NCBI RefSeq assembly: GCF_003970495.1
Contig: NZ_RXWW01000053.1
Span: forward strand, 1 to 40,425
DNA length: 40,425 nt
Origin: Staphylococcus pasteuri
GTDB lineage: Bacteria; Bacillota; Bacilli; Staphylococcales; Staphylococcaceae
Reading direction: 5' to 3'
This document shows positions 26,546-37,314 of this stretch, piece after piece. The number at the start of each line of letters is the position of its first letter. The stretch's first letter is position 1. Position numbers and translations under genes: made by a program. The notes under the pieces were generated by a model. It searched no databases and had not been told where the DNA came from. It worked only from the letters and a program-made list of their open reading frames with translations.

Positions 26546-27691
26546 ATGTTAAGTGAAAGAGAAAAAGAAGTCGTCAAAGAAACGGTGCCTGTATTGCAGG
26601 ATAAAGGTACAGAAATTACTTCGAAATTTTATGGTCGTATGTTAAATCAACATCCAGAATTAAGAAATATGTTTAACCAAACAAACCAAAAAACAGGATT
26701 ACAATCTACTGCATTAGCTCAATCTGTATTAGCAGCAGCTGTAAATATAGATAATCTTGGAGCTATTTTACCTGTAGTTAAAGGAATTGCCTATAAACAC
26801 TGTGGCTTACAAGTACCACCAGCTGGATATGATATTGTTGGTGAAAATTTGATCGAAGCAATTAAACAAGTTGTTGGTTTAGATGATGATCATGAAATTA
26901 TCAAAACATGGAAAAAAGCATATCAAGAAATTGCAGATGTGTTTATTTCAGTTGAAAAAGATATTTATGCAGAAATGTTATGGGATGGATTCCAACCATT
27001 TAAAGTTGAAACAATTGAAGAAGTTTCTTCTGATATTAAAGCATTTACAGTATCTTCAAAAGACTATGATTTAAGCCAATTTGTACCTGGTCAATATATT
27101 ACTGTTGATGTAGGTAGTGAAAAAATGCCATATAGAGCAAAAAGACACTATTCAATAGTTAAAGGTGACGAAAATTATTTAACATTTGCAGTTAAACGTG
27201 ATGTAACTACTGAACATGAAGGTGAAGTTTCTACTATATTACATGACGAATTTAAAGAAGGCGACGACATCAATTTATCTGCACCAGTTGGTCCGTTCCA
27301 CGTAGTTGAAAAAGACAATAAACAATTATTCTTAGGTTCAGGAATTGGTGTAACACCACTAGTATCTATGTTTAATGAAGTAGTTAATAATGATAGCACT
27401 ACTCGTTTTGTACAAGTTACAAATGATATTAATGATGCGCCATTCTCTTCTGTACTAAAAACAATTGCTAATGGCAGTGACAATGCAACATATATGCTAC
27501 ATGATAAAACTAAAAATGGATATATTGGTAGCGAAGATTTAAAAGAATGGATCGATGAAAATACAGAAATATATGTATGTGGTGGTAAATCATTCATTCA
27601 ATCAATTATTAAATCTATAAAAGAACTTGATATAGACACAAATAAAATCCACTATGAAACATTTATCCCTAAATTAAGTTTCCAAGTATAA
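26546..27691 (+). CDS. hmp: Flavohaemoprotein Hmp (nitric oxide dioxygenase)
   Basis: A 381-residue cytoplasmic enzyme that oxidises nitric oxide to nitrate using O2 and NAD(P)H. The globin domain (about 1-135) shows Y29 on the distal side and the proximal His85 in YKHC. The FAD domain has KRHYSIV (RxYS motif) and the NAD(P) domain has GSGIGVTPLVS and YVCGGKSF. ATG 26546 was chosen over the in-frame GTG at 26531: GGGAG lies 8-9 nt ahead and the family begins MLxExE. In S. aureus, as I recall, hmp is elsewhere on the chromosome; here it neighbours the qox genes, whose product is NO-sensitive. Confidence 0.95.
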   Translation: MLSEREKEVVKETVPVLQDKGTEITSKFYGRMLNQHPELRNMFNQTNQKTGLQSTALAQSVLAAAVNIDNLGAILPVVKGIAYKHCGLQVPPAGYDIVGENLIEAIKQVVGLDDDHEIIKTWKKAYQEIADVFISVEKDIYAEMLWDGFQPFKVETIEEVSSDIKAFTVSSKDYDLSQFVPGQYITVDVGSEKMPYRAKRHYSIVKGDENYLTFAVKRDVTTEHEGEVSTILHDEFKEGDDINLSAPVGPFHVVEKDNKQLFLGSGIGVTPLVSMFNEVVNNDSTTRFVQVTNDINDAPFSSVLKTIANGSDNATYMLHDKTKNGYIGSEDLKEWIDENTEIYVCGGKSFIQSIIKSIKELDIDTNKIHYETFIPKLSFQV

Positions 27692-27714
27692 AATATTAAT
27701 AAAAACAAAACATT

Positions 27715-27748
27715 AAAAAAGCCGAAGAAACATTTTCTTCGGCTTTTA
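27715..27748. terminator. Bidirectional terminator between hmp and folD
   Basis: Stem GCCGAAGAAA / TTTCTTCGGC (27721-27730 with 27734-27743) with a CAT loop. It is flanked by AAAAAA and TTTT, so it works in both directions for the convergent hmp and folD genes. Confidence 0.93.
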
Positions 27749-27770
27749 TTTATATGTTAAAAGTCAAAAC

Positions 27771-28628
27771 TTATTTAATACCACGGCGCATTTTTTCTGC
27801 TAATAAAGTGTTGTTTAATACCATAGTGATTGTTAATGGACCAACGCCTCCTGGAACTGGAGTAATAGCGCCAGCAACTTCTTTAACTTCTTCAAAATCG
27901 ACATCGCCTTTTAATTTTCCATTTTCATCAGGTGTATTACCTACATCGATGATGACAGCACCTTCTTTAACCATATCTTTTGTTACTAATTCAGGTTTAC
28001 CAACTGCACTTACGACAATATCTGCATCTTTAACAAAACTTGCCATATCTTTTGATCTAGAATGCAAAATAGTCACTGTAGCATTTTGTTGTAATAACAG
28101 TTTAGAAACAGGTTGACCAACGATATGACTTCTACCGATTACTACTGCATTTTTGCCTTCAATATCAATATCTGCATGTTTTAAAATTTCCATAATACCA
28201 AGTGGTGTACATGGTACAAATGTTTGTTCATCAATATATAACTTACCAATATTACTAGGGTGGAAACCGTCTACGTCTTTTTCAGGATTAATAGCTTCTA
28301 ATACTTTTTGTTCACTTACCTGCTCTGGAAGAGGGACTTGAACAAGAATGCCACTGACAGAATCAACATTATTCAAACGTTCTAATTCAGATAACACGTC
28401 TTGTTCAGATGTATCTTCATCTAAATGAATAATTTCAGAAATCATACCAATCTTTTCAGCGGCTTTCTTTTTTGATTTCACATAGCTTAGGCTGGCACCG
28501 TCATTACCAACTATTATTACAGACAATTTTGGTGTATAACCTTTTGTTTTAAGCTCTTCCACTTGTTCTTTTAATCCTTGTCTATAATCTTTTGCGATTT
28601 GTTTACCATCTAATAGCTTTGCTACCAC
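27771..28628 (-). CDS. folD: Bifunctional methylene-THF dehydrogenase / methenyl-THF cyclohydrolase FolD
   Basis: A 285-residue cytoplasmic enzyme that interconverts methylene-, methenyl- and 10-formyl-tetrahydrofolate. Markers are [22 protein letters not shown] (Lys active site), [21 protein letters not shown], the nucleotide-binding [11 protein letters not shown] and the C-terminal [17 protein letters not shown] 28628 is the start, with AGGAGG 7 nt away. It is divergent from the pur operon, and 10-formyl-THF is the one-carbon donor for PurN and PurH, so shared control from the region at 28693-28757 is likely. Confidence 0.96.
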   Translation of the reverse strand: MVAKLLDGKQIAKDYRQGLKEQVEELKTKGYTPKLSVIIVGNDGASLSYVKSKKKAAEKIGMISEIIHLDEDTSEQDVLSELERLNNVDSVSGILVQVPLPEQVSEQKVLEAINPEKDVDGFHPSNIGKLYIDEQTFVPCTPLGIMEILKHADIDIEGKNAVVIGRSHIVGQPVSKLLLQQNATVTILHSRSKDMASFVKDADIVVSAVGKPELVTKDMVKEGAVIIDVGNTPDENGKLKGDVDFEEVKEVAGAITPVPGGVGPLTITMVLNNTLLAEKMRRGIK

Positions 28629-28692
28629 AATATCTCCTCCTAATAATTTAATAACTTAACTTTAACATTAATAATACGTCATTTAATAGCTA

Positions 28693-28757
28693 AAAGACGT
28701 AAATTTAATTAAAATTTTCAATCAAAGTTCGATTTTTGATTGAAAAAAGCATATAAT
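28693..28757 (+). promoter_or_regulatory. pur operon control region: PurR box in a 12-bp palindrome and -10
   Basis: AAAGTTCGATTTT (28724-28736) is the reverse complement of a PurR box (AWWWCCGAACWWT) with one mismatch. It sits at the centre of a perfect inverted repeat, TTTTCAATCAAA / TTTGATTGAAAA (28715-28726 with 28735-28746). A consensus TATAAT lies at 28752-28757, so the box overlaps the -35 region. A weak second box (9 of 13) at 28693-28705 stands 18 bp away in the opposite orientation, roughly the paired arrangement known for Bacillus PurR. Confidence 0.6.
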
Positions 28758-28828
28758 GATTGTTATGCTATATCTGTAATATACAACTTAAAGACAAATA
28801 AATCCAAAGTTTTGAAAGGGTGTACATT

Positions 28829-29311
28829 GTGAAAGTTGCAGTCATTATGGGTAGTTCTTCCGATTGGGAAATTATGAAAGAAAGTTGCAATATGCTTGAA
28901 GAATTTGGAATTCCGTATGAAAAGAAAGTAGTTTCAGCACATCGTACGCCACATTTAATGGTAGATTTTGCAAGTCATGCTGTTAATGACGGCTACGACT
29001 TAATTATTGCTGGTGCAGGTGGAGCAGCACATCTACCAGGTATGGTTGCTTCAATGACTACATTGCCAGTTATAGGCGTACCTATAGAATCGAAAAGTTT
29101 AAAGGGCTTAGATTCACTATTATCAATCGTTCAAATGCCTGGTGGAATTCCAGTAGCGACAACAGCAATTGGTAAATCTGGCGCTAAAAATGCAGGTATA
29201 TTAGCAGCGAGAATTCTCGGTATTAGTCATTCTTCAGTTCGTAAAAATTTGGAAAATTATGAAAAATCTCTCGTACAAAAAGTGGAGGAAATGCAAAATG
29301 AACTTCAATAA
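28829..29311 (+). CDS. purE: N5-carboxyaminoimidazole ribonucleotide mutase PurE
   Basis: A 160-residue enzyme that moves the carboxyl group of N5-CAIR to give CAIR, working after PurK. It shows MGSSSDW (7-13), SAHRTP (about 40-45) and [12 protein letters not shown], the family signatures. The start is GTG 28829, with GAAAGGG 8 nt ahead; the in-frame GTG at 28820 touches that site. It is the first gene of purEKCSQLFMNHD and overlaps purK by 14 nt. Confidence 0.96.
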   Translation: MKVAVIMGSSSDWEIMKESCNMLEEFGIPYEKKVVSAHRTPHLMVDFASHAVNDGYDLIIAGAGGAAHLPGMVASMTTLPVIGVPIESKSLKGLDSLLSIVQMPGGIPVATTAIGKSGAKNAGILAARILGISHSSVRKNLENYEKSLVQKVEEMQNELQ

Positions 29312-30425
29312 ATTATCATTTGGCGCTACTATTGGCATCATCGGAGGCGGCCAACTAGGTAAAATGATGGCACAATCAGCACAAAAAATGGGATATAAAG
29401 TTATTGTTTTAGATCCTAATATTGATTGTCCATGTAGATATGTTGCCCATGAATTTATACATGCTGAGTATGATGACGAAAAAGCGTTACAACAACTTGG
29501 AGATAGTGCAGATGTCATCACTTATGAATTTGAGAACATATCAGCTAACCAACTTAAATCGCTAACAGATAAATATAATATTCCTCAAGGTTATCAAGCG
29601 ATTGAATTACTTCAAGATAGATTAACTGAAAAGCAAACTTTGGAGCAAGCGGGCACACAAATTGTTCCTTATACCTCTATAAAAAATAAAGATGATTTAT
29701 CAAATGCCGTATCAGAATTAGGTTATCCATTTATAGTTAAAACGCGTTTTGGTGGATATGATGGAAAAGGACAAGTATTGGTTAAGACAGAAGAAGATTT
29801 AGAAGAAGCAGAAACTATCATATCGAAACAAGAATGTGTAGCTGAGAAATTTCTGGAAATTGATAAAGAAGTTTCACTTACTGTTACAATCGGTAATCAT
29901 CAACAAATCACTTATTTCCCACTACAAGAAAATGAACATAGAAATCAAATTTTATTTAAAACAATTGTTCCAGCAAGATCTGATAAAACTGAAAGTGCAA
30001 AGAGAGAAGTAGAGAAGATAACTAACGTAGTTCACTTTGTCGGCACTTTTACTGTTGAATTTTTCATTGATGAAAACAATCACTTATATGTTAATGAAAT
30101 TGCACCTAGACCACATAATTCAGGACATTATTCTATTGAAGCATGTGATTATTCACAATTTGATACACATATATTAGCAGTAACTGGACAATCATTACCC
30201 CAGCAAATTGAAGTTTTAAAACCAGCAGTAATGATGAATTTATTAGGTAAAGATTTAGATTTATTAGAACATGAATTTGGAGAACATCCAGAATGGCATG
30301 TACATATATACGGTAAATCTGAACGTAAGCCAAATAGAAAAATGGGCCATATGACAATACTAACTAATGATATCGATGAAACTGAAAAAGATATGTTAAA
30401 GCGTTTTGAGGGGAGAGAAGGTTAA
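29298..30425 (+). CDS. purK: N5-carboxyaminoimidazole ribonucleotide synthase PurK
   Basis: A 375-residue ATP-grasp enzyme that uses ATP and bicarbonate to turn AIR into N5-CAIR. It has an N-terminal [17 protein letters not shown] nucleotide fold, [12 protein letters not shown] in the ATP-grasp domain and [14 protein letters not shown] at the active site. ATG 29298 was chosen, not the in-frame ATG at 29259: GTGGAGG is 9 nt upstream and length then fits the family. It ends sharing a base with the purC start. Confidence 0.96.
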   Translation: MNFNKLSFGATIGIIGGGQLGKMMAQSAQKMGYKVIVLDPNIDCPCRYVAHEFIHAEYDDEKALQQLGDSADVITYEFENISANQLKSLTDKYNIPQGYQAIELLQDRLTEKQTLEQAGTQIVPYTSIKNKDDLSNAVSELGYPFIVKTRFGGYDGKGQVLVKTEEDLEEAETIISKQECVAEKFLEIDKEVSLTVTIGNHQQITYFPLQENEHRNQILFKTIVPARSDKTESAKREVEKITNVVHFVGTFTVEFFIDENNHLYVNEIAPRPHNSGHYSIEACDYSQFDTHILAVTGQSLPQQIEVLKPAVMMNLLGKDLDLLEHEFGEHPEWHVHIYGKSERKPNRKMGHMTILTNDIDETEKDMLKRFEGREG

Positions 30426-31129
30426 TGTCATTACTATATGAAGGTAAAGCAAAACGAATTTATTCTACTGATAAACCTAATGAATTAAGAGTGGAATATA
30501 AAGACGAGGTCACTGCCGGTAATGGTGCTAAAAAAGATGCGATGCTAGGCAAAGGGAAATTAAACAATCAAATTACTTCTATTATATTTAATTATTTAAA
30601 CGAAAATGGATTGAAAAGTCATTTTATAAAACAATTATCAGAAACAGAGCAACTTGTAGAATCAGTAAAAATTATTCCATTAGAAGTCGTAGTTAGAAAT
30701 ATAGCAGCAGGTTCAATTACTAAAAGATTAGGTTTTGAAAAAGGTTACGTTTTTGATGAGCCATTAGTCGAATTCTTCTATAAAAATGATGATTTAAATG
30801 ATCCGCTTATCACTGAGGATCACATTAAATTAATGCATATTGCTAATAACGAACAAATCGACACTTTAAAATCAATGGCATTAGATATTAATACAATATT
30901 ATCTAAATTAATGAATGAAATGGAATTAAGACTTATTGATTTCAAGATTGAATTTGGCATTACAGAAACTGGAAATATTTTATTAGCTGATGAAATTTCC
31001 CCAGATACATGCAGAATATGGGACAAATATTCTGATACAAATTTTGACAAAGATGTATATCGAAATGACACTGGATCACTAATTGAAACATATCAATCAT
31101 TTTTAAATAAATTGGAGGATTTAAAATAA
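30425..31129 (+). CDS. purC: SAICAR synthase PurC
   Basis: A 234-residue enzyme that condenses CAIR with aspartate to give SAICAR. Hallmarks are [13 protein letters not shown] (3-15), [15 protein letters not shown] (about 88-102), LIDFKIEFG and [12 protein letters not shown]. Start ATG 30425 overlaps the purK stop in TAATG, and its own stop overlaps the purS start in the same way, so translation of the three genes is probably coupled. Confidence 0.96.
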   Translation: MSLLYEGKAKRIYSTDKPNELRVEYKDEVTAGNGAKKDAMLGKGKLNNQITSIIFNYLNENGLKSHFIKQLSETEQLVESVKIIPLEVVVRNIAAGSITKRLGFEKGYVFDEPLVEFFYKNDDLNDPLITEDHIKLMHIANNEQIDTLKSMALDINTILSKLMNEMELRLIDFKIEFGITETGNILLADEISPDTCRIWDKYSDTNFDKDVYRNDTGSLIETYQSFLNKLEDLK

Positions 31130-31389
31130 TGAAAACTATTGAATTACACGTAACGTTACAACCACAGGTATTAGATACACAAGGACAAGCATTAAACAGA
31201 GCTGTTCATGATTTAGGTTATAACCAAGTGAATGATATTCGAGTAGGAAAGTTATTATATATGACTGTCGATGAAGCAACTGATGAGGCTGTTGATAACA
31301 TTATTACAACATTAAGTGAAAAATTATTTGCTAATACAGTTATTGAAGAATATAGCTATAAAGTGATTGATGAAAAGGAGAATGCATAA
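31129..31389 (+). CDS. purS: FGAM synthase subunit PurS
   Basis: An 86-residue small subunit of the three-part formylglycinamidine synthase of Gram-positives. It shows [17 protein letters not shown] and VRVGK-like [12 protein letters not shown], typical of PurS. It bridges PurQ and PurL so that ammonia can be channelled between them. It stops one base before the purQ start. Confidence 0.95.
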   Translation: MKTIELHVTLQPQVLDTQGQALNRAVHDLGYNQVNDIRVGKLLYMTVDEATDEAVDNIITTLSEKLFANTVIEEYSYKVIDEKENA

Positions 31390-31390
31390 C

Positions 31391-32062
31391 ATGAAATTTG
31401 CTGTTCTTGTATTTCCAGGGTCAAACTGTGATAGAGATATGTATAATGCTGCAATTAAATCAGGTGTTGAAGCGGAATATGTTGATTATAGAACTACCTC
31501 TTTAGAAGGGTTCGATGGTGTACTTATTCCTGGTGGATTCTCTTTTGGAGATTATTTAAGATCAGGTGCTATGGCAAGTGTAGCTCCAGTCATCAATGAA
31601 GTGAAAAGATTAGCAAATGAAGGTAAACCAGTACTCGGGGTATGTAATGGTTTCCAAATTCTAACTGAAATTGGTTTACTACCTGGTGCATTACTTCATA
31701 ATGATTCACATTTGTTTGTTAGCAGAAATGAATCACTACGTGTAGTTAATAATCAAACACCCTTCACTAATTTATATAACGAAGACGAAATTGTTGTTTA
31801 TCCTGTGGCACATGGAGAAGGACATTACTATTGTAATGAAGAAATTTATAAGGATTTAAGCCAAAATAATCAGATTATTTTGAAATATACTGATAATCCT
31901 AATGGGTCATATGATGATATAGCAGGGATAGTTAATAAAGCAGGAAATGTTTGTGGTATGATGCCTCATCCAGAAAGAGCAATGGAATTATTATTAGGTA
32001 CTGATAGTGGCGTCAAATTATTTGAAGCAATGGTAAATAGTTGGAGGGAACAAAATGTCTAA
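31391..32062 (+). CDS. purQ: FGAM synthase glutaminase subunit PurQ
   Basis: A 223-residue class-I glutamine amidotransferase. The catalytic Cys lies in GVCNGFQ (about residue 86), and the His-Glu pair in MMPHPERAM near 193-197. It releases ammonia from glutamine for PurL. ATG 31391 is chosen, since AAGGAG (31375-31380) is well placed and the protein begins [14 protein letters not shown] as in its relatives; the in-frame ATG at 31367 lies inside purS. It overlaps purL by 8 nt. Confidence 0.96.
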   Translation: MKFAVLVFPGSNCDRDMYNAAIKSGVEAEYVDYRTTSLEGFDGVLIPGGFSFGDYLRSGAMASVAPVINEVKRLANEGKPVLGVCNGFQILTEIGLLPGALLHNDSHLFVSRNESLRVVNNQTPFTNLYNEDEIVVYPVAHGEGHYYCNEEIYKDLSQNNQIILKYTDNPNGSYDDIAGIVNKAGNVCGMMPHPERAMELLLGTDSGVKLFEAMVNSWREQNV

Positions 32063-34244
32063 ATTTATCGAACCAAGTATTGAAGAGATTAAGTTAGAAA
32101 AGTTATACCAAGATATGGGATTAAGCGATAAAGAATATGATAAAGTTTGTGAGATTTTAGGTAGAGAACCTAATTTTACTGAGACAGGTATCTTTTCAGT
32201 TATGTGGAGTGAACATTGCTCATACAAACATTCGAAGCCATTTTTAAAACAATTCTTAACATCAGGTGAACATGTATTAATGGGACCGGGTGAAGGTGCA
32301 GGGGTTGTAGATATTGGTGACAAACAAGCAGTAGTATTTAAAGTTGAATCTCATAACCATCCATCTGCTATAGAGCCGTATCAAGGTGCAGCAACTGGCG
32401 TAGGTGGCATCATCAGAGACATTGTTTCCATTGGCGCTCGTCCAATTAATTTATTAAATAGTTTACGTTTTGGTGAATTATCAAATAAACAAAATCAAAG
32501 GTTACTTAAAGGTGTCGTTAGTGGTATTGGTGGTTACGGTAATTGTATTGGGATACCAACGACTGCCGGAGAAATTGAATTTGATGATCGCTATGATGGC
32601 AACCCGTTAGTTAATGCGATGTGTGTAGGTATTATCGATCATGACATGGTGCAAAAAGGGACAGCTAAAGGTGTAGGAAATTCTGTTATTTATGTAGGAT
32701 TGAAAACAGGACGAGATGGTATACACGGTGCTACATTTGCGTCTGAAGAATTGACAGAAGAAAGTGAAAGTAAAAGACCATCTGTACAAATTGGCGATCC
32801 ATTTGTTGGTAAAAAATTAATGGAAGCAACTTTAGAAGCTATCACTTTTGATGAATTAGTTGGTATACAAGATATGGGTGCAGCTGGATTAACTTCATCA
32901 TCTTCAGAAATGGCTGCTAAAGGTGGAAGCGGTCTTCATTTAAAATTGGATCAAGTTCCCACAAGAGAACCAGGTATTTCTCCATATGAAATGATGCTAT
33001 CTGAAACACAAGAAAGAATGTTACTAGTTGTAGAAAAAGGAACAGAACAAAAATTCCTAGGTTTATTTGAAAAACATGAATTGGATAGTGCAATTATTGG
33101 AGAAGTAACTGACACTGATCGTTTTGTATTAACGTATGAAGATGAAGTGTTTGCGGATATACCTGTTCAACCATTATCTGATGAAGCTCCTGTTTATGTA
33201 CTTGAAGGTGAAGAAAAGGAATACAACACTTCTAAAAATGATTACAGTCAAATTGATGTTGAATCTACATTCAATCAATTATTAAATCATCCTACAATTG
33301 CTTCAAAAAAACATTTGTATGAACAATACGATCAACAAGTCGGTGCAAATACGATTGTTAAGCCAGGTTTACAAGCTTCAGTTGTTAGAGTAGAAGGAAC
33401 GAATAAAGCCATTGCTTCAACAATTGACGGGGAAGCACGCTATGTATTCAATCAACCTTATGAAGGCGGGAAAATGGTGGTTGCTGAAGCGTATCGCAAT
33501 TTAATTGCTGTCGGTGCGACGCCATTAGCTATGACAGATTGCTTGAATTATGGTTCACCAGAGAAAAAAGAAATTTATCAACAATTAATTGATTCTACTA
33601 AAGGTATGGCAGAAGCATGTGACGTATTAAATACACCAGTTGTATCAGGAAATGTTTCTCTTTATAACGAAACTAGAGGTACCTCTATATTCCCAACACC
33701 TGTAGTAGGTATGGTTGGTTTAATTGAAAATATTGATTACTTAACTGATTTTAAACCTCAAGCTGGAGATAAACTTTATTTAGTTGGAGAAACCCGTAAT
33801 GATTTTGGTGGCAGTCAACTTGAAAAATTAATATATGGTTCAGTCAATCACGAATTTGAATCTATCGATTTAAGTAAAGAAGTTGAAAAAGGAGAAGCCA
33901 TTAAAGAAGCCATTAGAAATGGAATTGCATCACATGTGCAAACAGTAGGTAAAGGTGGCCTATTAATTACATTAGCTAAAATGAGTGCTTATTATGATTT
34001 AGGACTTGAAGCTCATGTAAATGTATCTAATCCACAATTATTTAGTGAATCTCAAGGTAGATATATTGTAGCGGTTAAAGCAAATCAATCTTTAAATATT
34101 GATGGTGCTATTGAAATTGGTCAGTTAACACATACAAATCAATTTAACGTATCAAATGAACAAACTAAGATTACCAAAGAAGTAACGGATATTAAACATG
34201 TTTGGGAAGGAGCAATTCACCAATGTTTAACTACTCAGGATTAA
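32055..34244 (+). CDS. purL: FGAM synthase large subunit PurL
   Basis: A 729-residue enzyme of the small (Bacillus-type) PurL class that converts FGAR to FGAM with ATP and ammonia from PurQ. It has [12 protein letters not shown] (about 49-60), [13 protein letters not shown] (about 96-108), and the repeated AIRS-fold halves with [15 protein letters not shown] and later [15 protein letters not shown] 32055 follows GGAGGG. Its end overlaps purF by 22 nt, the largest overlap in this operon. Confidence 0.97.
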   Translation: MSKFIEPSIEEIKLEKLYQDMGLSDKEYDKVCEILGREPNFTETGIFSVMWSEHCSYKHSKPFLKQFLTSGEHVLMGPGEGAGVVDIGDKQAVVFKVESHNHPSAIEPYQGAATGVGGIIRDIVSIGARPINLLNSLRFGELSNKQNQRLLKGVVSGIGGYGNCIGIPTTAGEIEFDDRYDGNPLVNAMCVGIIDHDMVQKGTAKGVGNSVIYVGLKTGRDGIHGATFASEELTEESESKRPSVQIGDPFVGKKLMEATLEAITFDELVGIQDMGAAGLTSSSSEMAAKGGSGLHLKLDQVPTREPGISPYEMMLSETQERMLLVVEKGTEQKFLGLFEKHELDSAIIGEVTDTDRFVLTYEDEVFADIPVQPLSDEAPVYVLEGEEKEYNTSKNDYSQIDVESTFNQLLNHPTIASKKHLYEQYDQQVGANTIVKPGLQASVVRVEGTNKAIASTIDGEARYVFNQPYEGGKMVVAEAYRNLIAVGATPLAMTDCLNYGSPEKKEIYQQLIDSTKGMAEACDVLNTPVVSGNVSLYNETRGTSIFPTPVVGMVGLIENIDYLTDFKPQAGDKLYLVGETRNDFGGSQLEKLIYGSVNHEFESIDLSKEVEKGEAIKEAIRNGIASHVQTVGKGGLLITLAKMSAYYDLGLEAHVNVSNPQLFSESQGRYIVAVKANQSLNIDGAIEIGQLTHTNQFNVSNEQTKITKEVTDIKHVWEGAIHQCLTTQD

Positions 34245-35707
34245 ATGAGGAATGTGGTGTCTTTGGCATATGGAATCATCCTGATGCAGCACAATTAACT
34301 TATATGGGGTTGCATAGTTTACAACATAGAGGACAAGAAGGAGCCGGTATTGTAGCTTCTAATCACGAAAAATTAGTTGGTGAAAGAGGTCTTGGCTTAC
34401 TAACGGAAGCAATTAAAGATAATCAATTAGCTAGATTAAAAGACTATAATCACGCCATAGGTCACGTCAGATATGCAACTTCTGGAAATAAAGGCATTGA
34501 AAATATACAACCATTTTTATATCACTTTTATGATATGAGTGTTGCGATATGTCATAACGGTAATCTGATTAATGCTAAATCTTTAAGACAAAATTTAGAA
34601 AAACATGGTGCGATATTCCATTCTTCTTCTGATACAGAGGTAATCATGCATTTAATACGAAGAAGTAAAGCACCAACATTCGAAGAAGCACTTAAAGAAA
34701 GCTTACGTCAAATTAAGGGTGGATTCACTTTTGCTATCCTTACGAAAGATGGATTGTATGGGGCTGTTGATCCTAATGCAATTAGACCGTTAGTAGTTGG
34801 GAAAATGCAGGATAATACTTATATTATAGCTAGCGAAACATGTGCCATTGATGTACTTGGTGCTGAATTTGTTCAAGATATACATGCAGGAGAATACGTC
34901 ATTATTAACGATGAAGGGGTTCATGTTAAATCTTATACACGACACACTAATACGGCTATTTCAGCTATGGAATATATTTATTTTGCAAGACCAGATTCTA
35001 CTATTGCTGGAAAAAATGTTCATGCCGTTCGTAAAGCATCTGGTAAGCGTTTAGCACAAGAAAGTCCTGTAAAAGCAGATATGGTTATTGGTGTACCTAA
35101 TTCTTCATTGTCAGCAGCTACTGGTTATGCAGAAGAAATTGGACTTCCATATGAAATGGGACTTGTAAAAAATCAATATGTTGCTCGTACATTTATACAA
35201 CCTACCCAACAATTACGTGAGCAAGGTGTAAGAGTTAAATTATCTGCAGTTAAAGATATCGTAGATGGTCAAAATATTATATTAGTCGATGACTCAATCG
35301 TACGAGGTACTACATCTAAACGAATTGTCAAAATGTTAAAAGATTCAGGTGCAAATGAAGTCCATGTCAGAATTGCTTCTCCTGAATTCATGTTTCCAAG
35401 TTTTTATGGCATTGATGTGTCAACAACTGCTGAACTTATATCAGCTAGTAAATCACCTGAAGAAATTTGTGAGTATATTGGTGCTGATTCACTTGCTTAT
35501 CTTAGCGTAGATGGATTAATTGAATCTATTGGTTTAGATTATGATGCACCATATCATGGCTTATGTGTAGAAAGTTTCACCGGAGATTATCCAGCAGGAT
35601 TGTTTGATTATGAAGAAAATTATAAAAAGCATTTAAGTAAACGCCAAAAAGAATATATTACTAAAAATAAACATTATTTTGATAGTGAGGGAAATATAAA
35701 TGTCTAA
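34223..35707 (+). CDS. purF: Amidophosphoribosyltransferase PurF
   Basis: A 494-residue enzyme that makes phosphoribosylamine from PRPP and glutamine, the first committed and feedback-inhibited step of purine synthesis. After a 10-residue propeptide, the N-terminal nucleophile is Cys11 in [20 protein letters not shown] and the PRPP loop [12 protein letters not shown] (353-364) are present. ATG 34223 was preferred to the in-frame codon at 34202, because AAGGAG at 34207-34212 fits it and the length matches relatives. It overlaps purL and purM. Confidence 0.96.
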   Translation: MFNYSGLNEECGVFGIWNHPDAAQLTYMGLHSLQHRGQEGAGIVASNHEKLVGERGLGLLTEAIKDNQLARLKDYNHAIGHVRYATSGNKGIENIQPFLYHFYDMSVAICHNGNLINAKSLRQNLEKHGAIFHSSSDTEVIMHLIRRSKAPTFEEALKESLRQIKGGFTFAILTKDGLYGAVDPNAIRPLVVGKMQDNTYIIASETCAIDVLGAEFVQDIHAGEYVIINDEGVHVKSYTRHTNTAISAMEYIYFARPDSTIAGKNVHAVRKASGKRLAQESPVKADMVIGVPNSSLSAATGYAEEIGLPYEMGLVKNQYVARTFIQPTQQLREQGVRVKLSAVKDIVDGQNIILVDDSIVRGTTSKRIVKMLKDSGANEVHVRIASPEFMFPSFYGIDVSTTAELISASKSPEEICEYIGADSLAYLSVDGLIESIGLDYDAPYHGLCVESFTGDYPAGLFDYEENYKKHLSKRQKEYITKNKHYFDSEGNINV

Positions 35708-36728
35708 AGCATACGAACAATCAGGTGTTGATATTCACGCAGGTTATGAAGCGGTAGAAAGAATGTCTAGTCATGTTAAACGAACATTGCGTAAAGAAGT
35801 TATTGGAGGATTGGGTGGTTTCGGTGCAACATTTGATTTGTCCCAACTTAATATGAAAGCACCTGTACTCGTATCGGGTACAGATGGTGTTGGTACCAAA
35901 TTAAAATTAGCAATCGACAACGACAAACATGACACTATTGGAATAGATGCAGTTGCAATGTGTGTCAATGATATCTTAACAACGGGTGCCGAACCACTAT
36001 ACTTCTTAGATTATATTGCAACACATAAAGTCGTGCCTGAAATTATTGAACAAATAGTAAAAGGTATCAGCGATGGATGTGAAGAAACCAATACAGCATT
36101 AATAGGTGGAGAAACAGCTGAAATGGGCGAAATGTATCACGAAGGTGAATATGATTTAGCTGGATTTGCTGTTGGTGCAGTTGAAAAAGAAGATTATATT
36201 GATGGATCAGCAGTCAAACCTGGACAAGTCATCATCGGGTTAGCTTCGAATGGTATACACTCAAATGGTTATAGTCTTGTTAGACAATTAATCAAAAAGT
36301 CAGGTATTAATTTAAACGATTCGTTTGGAGATAGTACCTATTTAGAAACGTTTTTAGCTCCTACTCAATTATATGTTAAACCGATTCTTGAATTGAAGAA
36401 ACATGTCTCAATTAAAGCCATGAATCATATTACAGGTGGTGGATTCTATGAAAATATTCCACGATCATTACCTGAAGGACTTGCAGCGGACATAGATAGT
36501 CATGCTTTTCCAACGCCAGCTATTTTTGACTGGTTGCAAAAAGAAGGAAATATAAGTACAAATGAAATGTATAACATTTTTAACATGGGTATTGGCTACA
36601 CTGTCATTGTGAATGAAAATGACAAAGAGCAGGCTTTAAAAGTGTTAAAAGAACAAAATATAGATGCGTATGAGATTGGTCGTATTATCAAAGATGACCG
36701 TAAACCAATTCACATTCAGGGGGTATAA
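35700..36728 (+). CDS. purM: Phosphoribosylformylglycinamidine cyclo-ligase PurM (AIR synthase)
   Basis: A 342-residue ATP-dependent enzyme that closes the ring of FGAM to AIR. It has [28 protein letters not shown] (about 58-71), [11 protein letters not shown] and [13 protein letters not shown], all PurM signatures. ATG 35700 is preceded by GTGAGGGA and overlaps the end of purF by 8 nt. AIR is also the precursor of the thiamine pyrimidine. Confidence 0.96.
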   Translation: MSKAYEQSGVDIHAGYEAVERMSSHVKRTLRKEVIGGLGGFGATFDLSQLNMKAPVLVSGTDGVGTKLKLAIDNDKHDTIGIDAVAMCVNDILTTGAEPLYFLDYIATHKVVPEIIEQIVKGISDGCEETNTALIGGETAEMGEMYHEGEYDLAGFAVGAVEKEDYIDGSAVKPGQVIIGLASNGIHSNGYSLVRQLIKKSGINLNDSFGDSTYLETFLAPTQLYVKPILELKKHVSIKAMNHITGGGFYENIPRSLPEGLAADIDSHAFPTPAIFDWLQKEGNISTNEMYNIFNMGIGYTVIVNENDKEQALKVLKEQNIDAYEIGRIIKDDRKPIHIQGV

Positions 36729-36730
36729 AT

Positions 36731-37297
36731 GTGATTAAAGTAGCGATTTTTGCTTCTGGTTCTGGTAGCAATTTTGAAAATATAGTACGACAAGTACAAA
36801 ATGGAAATTTATCGCATATTGAAATTTCAGCACTATATACAGACCATAATGACGCATACTGCATCGATCGTGCGAAAGCATTAGGTATCAAAGTACATAT
36901 CAATGAACCGAAAGACTTTGAATCTAAATCACAATATGAAAAACACTTACTGACATTATTATCCGAAGAAGGGGTTCAATGGATAATATTAGCAGGTTAT
37001 ATGAGATTAATAGGACAAGATATATTAAATGCGTTTCCACATAAAATTTTAAATATCCATCCTTCATTATTGCCGAAATTTAAGGGGATTGACGCAATAG
37101 GACAGGCATATCGTAGTGGAGATATTGTAACAGGATCTACAGTACATTATGTTGATAGCGGTATGGACACGGGAGAAATTATTGAACAAAGACAATGTGA
37201 TATTAAAACGGACGATACTAAAGAAGACTTGGAAGAAAGAGTTAAACAATTAGAATACGAATTATATCCGAGCGTTATTGCAAAAATCATTCAATAG
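36731..37297 (+). CDS. purN: Phosphoribosylglycinamide formyltransferase PurN
   Basis: A 188-residue enzyme that formylates GAR using 10-formyl-THF. It shows [12 protein letters not shown] (7-18), [14 protein letters not shown] (about 104-117) with the catalytic Asn and His, and [13 protein letters not shown] with the Asp. The start is GTG 36731, with AGGGGG about 7 nt before it. An overlapping ATG at 36729 is followed at once by TGA and cannot be the start. It begins 2 nt after purM ends. Confidence 0.95.
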   Translation: MIKVAIFASGSGSNFENIVRQVQNGNLSHIEISALYTDHNDAYCIDRAKALGIKVHINEPKDFESKSQYEKHLLTLLSEEGVQWIILAGYMRLIGQDILNAFPHKILNIHPSLLPKFKGIDAIGQAYRSGDIVTGSTVHYVDSGMDTGEIIEQRQCDIKTDDTKEDLEERVKQLEYELYPSVIAKIIQ

Positions 37298-37314
37298 AGG
37301 AGTATTACAAAACA

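Noticed and set aside
27175..28341. Antisense readings over hmp and folD (27175-27597, 27754-28116, 28153-28341)
   Set aside because: They mirror well-identified enzymes, and their compositions are those of reverse frames.
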